64,000 nucleotides of DNA, taken from Stomoxys calcitrans. Lineage: Eukaryota > Arthropoda > Insecta > Diptera > Muscidae. The position numbers and the translations under genes were made by a program. This document shows positions 23,501-32,500 of this stretch, one piece after another; position 1 is the stretch's first letter; each line of letters starts with the position of its first letter. Below the pieces are notes generated by a model that searched no databases, was not told the origin of the DNA, and saw only the letters and a program-made list of their open reading frames with translations. The stretch is taken from positions 31,481,266-31,545,265 of the forward strand of contig NC_081555.1 in assembly GCF_963082655.1 (NCBI RefSeq), in the 5' to 3' direction.

Positions 23501-26500
23501 GCTCAAAAAGTCAAGACCCAAGATCGGGTTATATAGCAGCTATATCAAAACATGGACCGATTTGGCCCATTTACAATCTTAACCGACCTACACTAACAAA
23601 AAGTACTTGTGCAAAATTTCAAGCGGCTAGCTTTACTCCTTCGAAATTTAGCGTGCTTTCGACAGACAGACGGACGGACTAGATCGGCTTAAAATGACAT
23701 GACGATCAAGAATATATATACTTTATGGGGTCTTAGACGCATATTTCGAGGTGTTACAAACAGAATAACACCTCGAGAGGGTATAATGAGTGCTGTCCCA
23801 TTCAAGTTTTTAATCTCAATGATAGGAGCTTTTTTTTGTTAGCCGAGTCTGAACGGCGTGCCGCAGGGCGACAACTTTTTGAAGAGAAGTCAATTCATGG
23901 GTTAATGCCTCGCAAATGTTGCCTGCATTAGAAGGGGAAAAATTTTTTTTCAAATGTTCTCGTCAGGATTTGAACCCAGACGTTGAGAGCATTTGTCGGA
24001 CATTTTACCCTTTGTGCCTGAGTGACCTCTTAGATAGCTTGAAAGTAAAACAATGCAACTTTCACACAAATAGCAACCCCATTATACTAGGGCGGAATTT
24101 GTGGCTAGAACACTTGGAGCAATGTAACTTAGGCAACGGTTTAGGCAAGCTGTGGTCTACTGTTAAGTCACTCTCGAACCCCGGTAGACGGAATGACAGT
24201 ACCTCAGTCACTTTTGGCGAAGTAACCGTGACTGATTCGAAGAGATGTGCCAGGTTGTTCAACCGTCAATTTATTGTGCATCCCGAGAGTGACAGGGCAA
24301 GGAGGAGAGCCATTTGCCAGGTGCCAGGTTGTTTAACCGTCAATTTATTGTGCATCCCGAGAGTGACAGGGCAAGGAGGAGAGCTATTTGCCGTGGTCTT
24401 CGAGCAGGTGGACAGCCATCACAATTTACCGTGGGCGAAGTTACGAATGTCATCCGTGGCGCCATATCATCTACGGCGTTGGGCCCCGACGGAATCTCTA
24501 AATTGATGTTGGAGAATCTGCATTCACCTGGAGTTGAGTACCTTACTACTGTCCTCAACCTGTCTTTGAACACTCTTATAGTTCCCGATGTCTGGAAAAT
24601 GGGCAGAGTGATCCCGCTACTGAAGGACCCGAGTTTGGGGGAGTCGTACAGACCGATCTCCCTTCTCTCACCAGTAGCAAAGACGCTTGAGGCATTACTC
24701 CTCCAGAGCCTCGTAGAAGAATTTCCATTCGCCGAGCATCAACATGGATTTGGAAGACTGCATAGCACATCAACAGCTTTGCATGCCATCACCGCACACA
24801 TTTGCCGTGGCTTTAATCAGTCTAGGCCATGTGATAGGACGGTCCTCGTGGCACTGGACCTATCGAAGGCATTCGACACGGTCAGCCATGCCAAGCTATT
24901 TGAGGACATTGCCAACACGTCCCTCCAGCCAGGCCTGAAACGCTGGGTCGCGAATTATCTGTATGGTCGCCAGTCATTTGTAGAATTTAGGCATTAGAAG
25001 TTGAAGCACCGTAGAGTGAAACAGGGAGTTCCCCAAGGTGGGGTGATATCTCTGGCACTGTTAAACCTCTACCTATCCTCCATTCCACCTTCTCCAGACG
25101 TCATAGAGATCGTATCATATGCGGACGATTGTACGATCATGGCATCAGGCCCCCCACCCATTGTTGACATCTGCGATAGGTTGATAGGTCTACTTCAACG
25201 AACTCGCCTCATATTCTGAAGATATCTGCCACCAAATCTTCAGCCACATTGTTCACTACAAATATGCGTGAGGTGATGATCGATGGAGAAAGGATTTCGA
25301 CCATCAAGTGTGCCAAAATACTTGGCATTACATTTGACAGCTCTTACACATTCTCCCCGCATGCCCCAGCAATTTGCGGCAAAGTTAAAAGTAGAAACAA
25401 GGTCCTCAAGTCACTTGCTGGCAGTGCTTGAGGTGCAGACAAAGAAACCTTGTTGACCACGTACAAAGCAATTGGCTGGCCTGTGGTAAGCTATGCAGCG
25501 CCAGTGTGGTCTCGTCAACAGTGGAATAATATTCAGATCTGCCAGAATGCCGCCCTCCGAACTGCGACGGGCTGTCTTCTCAGTTCTCATGTGGACCACC
25601 TCCATCAGGAGACAAAGATACTACCAGTGCGAAGACATAACTACATGCTGTCTAAGCAATACCTTTTGGGCTGTTATCGCAGAGACCATCCAAATCATCC
25701 ACCACCCAGAAGCCTTAAGGTAGATCTACATGGTTTAGAACGTGAGGTTCAGCGCTACAAGACAGAACCTCTAGATCAAGCGGCATATCAAGCAGGTCTA
25801 GACAACATTCATGCAGACACTATAGCGGATGTGGTAAATGGCTACCGGATGAATGTAGTCGTTGGAGAACGACCGATTGCACCTTAAAAAAATTGACCTC
25901 CCCCGGCAAACCAGAGTAGTTCTGGCTCAATTACGTTCCAGCCGCCTCAACTCCTACAGAGCAAGGATTGATGCCGACGTGCAAGATGTATGTCCCGATT
26001 GTAACCAGGGACCACACGATACACGTCACCTGTTTAACTCCCCGGCCAGACCCAGATCCCTGTGGACGCACCCCATCTTAGTCGCAGAGTTCGTGGGTCT
26101 TGACACTCAACAGAATTAAGCAGACGAAAGATAGAACACAATAAACTGCTACAACAACAACAACAACAAGTTAAAATTTTATTCGATACGAAAGTATCAC
26201 GTATGCGGTAATTCGATCCCAGGTCAGATGTACGGAATATAATTGTTAGAAGTTGTACTGGATAGTTATCGATATCATGCGATAAATGGGCTGCCCAAAA
26301 AATAATTGCGGATTTTTTAAAAGAAAGTAAATGCATTTTTAATAAAACTTAGAATGAACTTTAATCATATATATAATTGCCATTTTGTTCTATAACCTTT
26401 TGCCATCTTCCTGGCAAATTTAGTATTGCACGCTCATAGAACTTCTGGCCTTTATCTGCAAAAAACTGAACCAAGTGCGATTTTATAGCCTCATCATTGC

Positions 26501-29500
26501 CGAAAGTTTTACCATTTAAGGAGTTCTGCAAAGATCGAAATAAATGGTAGTCTGATGGTGCAAGGTCAGGGCTATATGGTGGATGCATCAAAAGTTCCCA
26601 GCTAAGCTCACTCAGTTTTTGGCGAATGACCAAAGATGTGTGCGGTCTAGCGTTGTCCTGGTGGAATATGACACCTTTACGATTGACCAATTCTGGTCGC
26701 TTCTCCTTGATGGCTGTATTCAATTTGTCCAATTGTAGACAGTAAAAATCCGAATTAATCGTTTGGTTCCTTGGAAGCAGCTCAAAATATACCACACCCT
26801 TCCAATCCCACCAAACAGACAGCATAACCTTCTTTTGGTGGATATCAGCCTTTGAAGTGGTTTGAGCTGGTTCACCATGCTCGGACCATGATCGTTTTCG
26901 ACTAACGTTGTTGTAAACAATCCATTTTTCATCTCCTGTTATGATTCGTTTTAAAAACGGATCGAATTCATTGCGTTTAAGGTGCATACCACAAGCGTTG
27001 ATTCGGTTTGTTAAATGAATTTCTTTCAATACATGTGGTACCCAAATATCAAGCTTTTTCACCAGTCCAAGACTTTTTACGTGATAATGAACGGTTGATT
27101 TTGGTATATTTAACTTCTCTCCTATCTCACGCTCAGTTACATGACGATCCAATTCGATTAATGCTTTGATTTAGTTCATCATCAACTTCATTTGGCCGAC
27201 CTGAACGTGGCTCATCTTTAAGTGAAAAATCTCCAGAACGGAATTTGCGAAACCAATTCTGACACTGTCTTGCTTTTAAGGCTTTATCAACATTCACATC
27301 TCGTAACTTTTTAGCAACCTGCTCCTCGTTTTTTCCTTTACGGAAATAATAAAGTAAAATATGACGAAAATGCTCCCTTGTAGGCTCCATATTAAAATTG
27401 ACACCAAACAAACAAATGTAAACAAAATTTAACAGCTGATAACTGACAGAAGAAAGAATGCAATTACAGAATCACAAGCCGTTGAAAAAATTTGTCAACG
27501 CCGACTATATGAAAAATCCGCAATTACTTTTTGGGCAACCAATAATAGGCGATTATCCGTGATTTGCGCTATATAATACTAAAATAAAACAAAACAATTA
27601 TTGTTTCTATTAAGAAGATAGTTGTGTTTGCGTAGTTTTCCCGTAAACGTTTTCATTAGAGTAAATACAACTTTTGTCCTCTACATTAAAACATCTTTTT
27701 GAGCCTGCAAATTGTGTGCAATATTTGCGCTCTTTTACAATATTGTGATTAGGCGAACGAGGTCGATTTACAGTTTAAGAACTTATAAGTAACATGGACT
27801 CTACGAAGACATTAAAAATAGAATGAATATACAATCATTAGGGAATCAATGGGAATTTGCTTTCTTGTTGCTTCTGGGCTTTTTTTTAAATATAGAAAAG
27901 AACATACTCGAAGAAGCAAAACTATTTCGAATATCATATAAGTTTCTGTATTAACGATATTATGTATTCCTTTTTAGTAGATGTTCTTGGTTTTATTTCT
28001 ATATATTTTATCAAAAACTAATTTTGTATAAATTTTGCTAAAAAAAAAAACAATAAAAAGTGTCGGACAATTATCGTGCATGAAAACAAGCATTTTTCAA
28101 AACAAAAAATGTATACCATTTTTGAAAAAACAAAAAAAAAGAGAAAAAAATTAAGAAGATATAAGAACACTTTGTATATATTTGTACAATTTTCGTTCTG
28201 GATGTAGGGTAGATAATTATTATTAATTATTGGAATGAATTAGAAGAAACTAGATTTTTATATATATAGAAATATGTATTGCTTTTGTCCTAATAGATAT
28301 GATGAATGACAACAACTGTAGCTGGAGAACTTTTTTTTTTATTAATTTAAATATTTTTTTCTATTTTTAATTTTTAGAATGGTTGGATGATAAAACAGAT
28401 GGGCGACGCAATATAAATAAAAATTCCATTTGGAATAATTTTGGTGGCTCAACGCACGCATATACAACTGGTCGTAGACATATAGATTCTAATTTGAATA
28501 AAATTCGTCCAAAAGGTCCAAGTCAGACCCTAAAGGTAGTAATTGCTCTCTATTTCCCTTTACACCCCCATAACCTCAACAAAATGACTGAACAAACCTT
28601 TGATTTGTTTATTGTGTTTGCTCTTTTTTTTCTCAAATCCGCAGCAACCAGGAAAATTAAATATGAAAAATTTTCAGTTAGTTAGCGAAGCTGTAGCAAA
28701 AATGAATTTCGGAGGCGATTCCTATTTGCCTATTTGTGAGAGTGGCGATAAGGACTCCAAACGTTATACACAATTCGATCATTCTCAGTTGGATGGCGAT
28801 GAGGAGGACTCTGAGGAGTTAGCCGAATATGAACAAATTTATGAAAATGAAGGTAATGCACAAACAATTAGACACAGGCTTCATAAACTGTCATTGGTCT
28901 CTATTTATTTCCACAGACTGTACCGAATCCGATAGTTGTGCTAGTTCAATAGAGCGTAAAAATCGACAACAAAATGCCTATTATAAACAAATCAATAAAA
29001 AGCCACCCGTGAACAAAAAGACAAAGAAGAAGAAAGTTGCCATACCGGTGCAAACTCCCAGAGTACCTACTATGTTTGGTTCATACGTAAGCCCACCAGA
29101 GATACCATTGCATTATCAAAGAATGGTAACCGCCGAGAAAAGTAAGTTAATAATAGTTAACAATTGGATAACTTAATTTTATTATGTTCAAAATTTTGTA
29201 GAAAAAATTGGCGATCCCACTATTATAAATGATATGATAAAAACCGACAAATCGCCAGAGGTGAGTTATCTACAGAGTACAAGTTTTGTAACAAACATAA
29301 CCAAAAACGGGCTTCATTCCTTTTAGTACACCATGGTACCAGATGCCCCTGTCTTATTTGGCGCTCCCGAAACTCTTAACGAATACAACATGAATGCCAA
29401 ATGTTTAAAGGAATTTGAAAAATCTGAAAAGCGTCGCCTAAAGGAGGAAAATACTAGACTACGCAAACTGCAAGAAAAGGAAAAGGAGCAAGAAAAGAAG

Positions 29501-32500
29501 CTGAAACGTAAATTAAAACAAAATTCCAAGGGTTTCCCCGACACTGAATCTCAATTTGAAAAGCTTATGATCTCCGATAAAGTGGAAATTCCTATATTTT
29601 TAATCAAATGCATAGAATATATAGAAAAAGAAGGTCTGGATTCCGAAGGCATATATAGAGTTCCGGGCAGTCGTGCCCATGTAGACTTGTTATTTCAAAA
29701 GTTTGAAGAAGGTATGAACAGGAACACGATTTGAATTGTTTCAGGTATATATAATGAATCCTTTTTGTTTGCTTTTGTAGATTCCAATACTGTTATTGAA
29801 CTTTTGGATATACCTGTCAATGCCGTGGCCACAGCTCTCAAGGATTTTTTCTCAAAACGATTGCCTCCATTGTTTAGCAAGGATATAATAAAGGAATTGG
29901 AGGAAGTTGCGGGTAAGTTCAGTAATGAAACGAGATGAAATGAATTCAGTTATTTAAAAGTGGAAGAAAGCTTCTCTGGAAGCAAGTAGCTTCTGCGGGG
30001 TGAATGATTGCACGCAGGCGCTAAGTGATAGCAGGGGTCTTCGCTATCTTGAAGGCTTCGGAATGATTTCGAGAAAGGATCGACTTCCGGGCAGTCTCAG
30101 GCAACGTCAAAATTTGCTTTGCTTCTGTCAAAAATCTTACTAGCCCCAGGGCTACACAAAAAGTAGTCACCGAACTAAACGTCATATATTTACAAACCCT
30201 ACAACTTTGCTATCAATCGACACATAGCCTAAGAGCGGAGAGTCTCAGTGAGAGGTCGGGCTGCACCGGCTCTTGCACAAATACTAAGTGCCTATTATGC
30301 TCGATATGACAAGGCTTGTCGGCTTTAGGACCACAGGCTCACTTAAGTAAAATCGGTGCGGCAAGTGATAGCATGTGTAGGGCATGCGGGGAAGATGATG
30401 AGACGTTGGAGCATTTCCTTTGTCATTGCCCGGCTTTCGCGTCTAACAGATACCGGCACTAAGGTGGGGACACAATACTAGACATGAACCAACTTAGGGG
30501 GATGGTATTGAAAACAATTAAGGATTAGAACGGAAGTCCTAACTTGAAATTTTCTTTTTAGAGGTTACTTTATAGTTTTTAGAGCGCACAACAAGCCGAT
30601 TTCTGGCTTAGGTGCACCCTCTTTTCAACCTAACCTAACATATTGGCACCTTTAAGTAATCATAGGTCACAGTGTTCCCGCGGCTATTGGTCCTTTGGAA
30701 CGGAATGAGCTTGCTCACCTACAGGAGCTTGACGAGGATCGCCACCTCCACATGGAAATGTGGCTACAACAACAACACAGCCTTAAAGTGTTTGCATACT
30801 CACAATTTGTGCAAATTTGCTCAAATTGTTACTAAGAGTCGTCGCGTACTTTATTTGCCAGCAAAAGGTGGGAGCGAAAAAAATTTTGAAAGTTTGGTAA
30901 TTGAGAGATTGCAAATTTCTGCTGGAGGGGTTTTTTGAGCAGAAATTTCCAGCATCGTACAGCGGTTTTATGAAACCCAGTTTTTTAATTCAAACAGCAA
31001 AATAAAAGGCTGTTCTTACACTCCTGCAAATTTGTACTTGAAAAGTACGCGAACGGACCTATTGTAATATGCTAGTTGTGTTTTGTATGCATATGTTGTT
31101 AACAGCTGTTTAAGTCAAACTCGCTAAAACACAGGCTTCTGGATGGGTGTAGCGTCTTTCATGCGGAGATTTTCCGTCGAAATAGGACATCGCATATCCT
31201 GATGCTGAGGAAACATCACTTCGGACAGCTAATATGACTCCTGACTGGTTATTGCAACGCCATGTCTTTAGCCTGTTTCCCCATTTTTTTGTCATGTGCG
31301 TTGGTTTCATCGAAGTTGAAAGTCGAAAGTTGAAAGAAAGAAACTTTATCGTATTTTTTTGTCAGTGTTGAAGGTTATGAGTTTACTTCACATACCGAAT
31401 TTCCAGATTAAATGATTTAGATTTTGACATACTTTTACTCTGAATGTCAGTACAATACAAGGGCCGTAATATATAATTTATTTTAAAAACTGTTTTATTC
31501 TTACTATTTTCAGGTTCACGTACAGTGTGCGGCTCTAAAGTGAATGTTGAAGTAAAAACCGATCGAAGTTGTCGTTTAATGGCTTTAAAGACGTTATTGG
31601 AAAAATTACCGCCTGCTAATTTTGCTATATTGAAGTACATATTTCAGCATTTTGTGCAGTAAGTATCAGCAAAGTAATTACCTATAGTATAACAAACCTT
31701 TTTATGTCCATATTTCCATAAAAATCCACAAGGCTATGTCACAGATGGTAAATTATAGAAGTGTATCGTCTTGCAAATGACAACAAATGGCTTCCAAGTG
31801 CAACGATTGGAAATCTTACATTTCCCTTTGTATCTTTCTTAAGAGCAAAAATATGGCACAAATAGAAAGCAGAAAAAAGAAAATGGGGGAATATAAAAAC
31901 AGTGCAAAACAAAATTTAAAAAACTTTTTTAAAAAGTTTTAAAGCAAACAAAAAAATATTCCAAGACAGTTGAAAACCTAAATCACTTTCATTACTCATT
32001 TACAGGTAGTGTAGCGTAAACAGCTGAGTACAATTTTTTCTGGCGAAGTGCACTATCTGTCAACGAGTTTTGGTTGTGTGTGTTTATTATAGTTAAGAAC
32101 CATAACTCACACAAACAACGAAAAATGGCGCGAACTAGTAACATAATCAAAATCAGATTTGCATTAATCACTGATTTTGACAGATAGTGCACTCAATATT
32201 TTGTTGTTGAGCAACTGCCACTACCTGTAAATGAATATATCTTGCAGAGTACGACTCTATGTGCCAGATTATATTTTCGAAGTTGGTTTCCAACTGTAAA
32301 TTAAAACACGTGTATTTAAAGTACAGAAAAACTGTACTGAGTATAACGATGACTTAGCACCGAGGCGTTCACTTCAGACGAATTCTAAATGCAAAGTGCA
32401 CAACATTTTGAGCACATTCAAAACATCTTCTTCTTCATTTCTAATATATTTTCTGTTCACTCACAACATCTTCTTTGTCCATTCACAACTTGCCCTTTGT

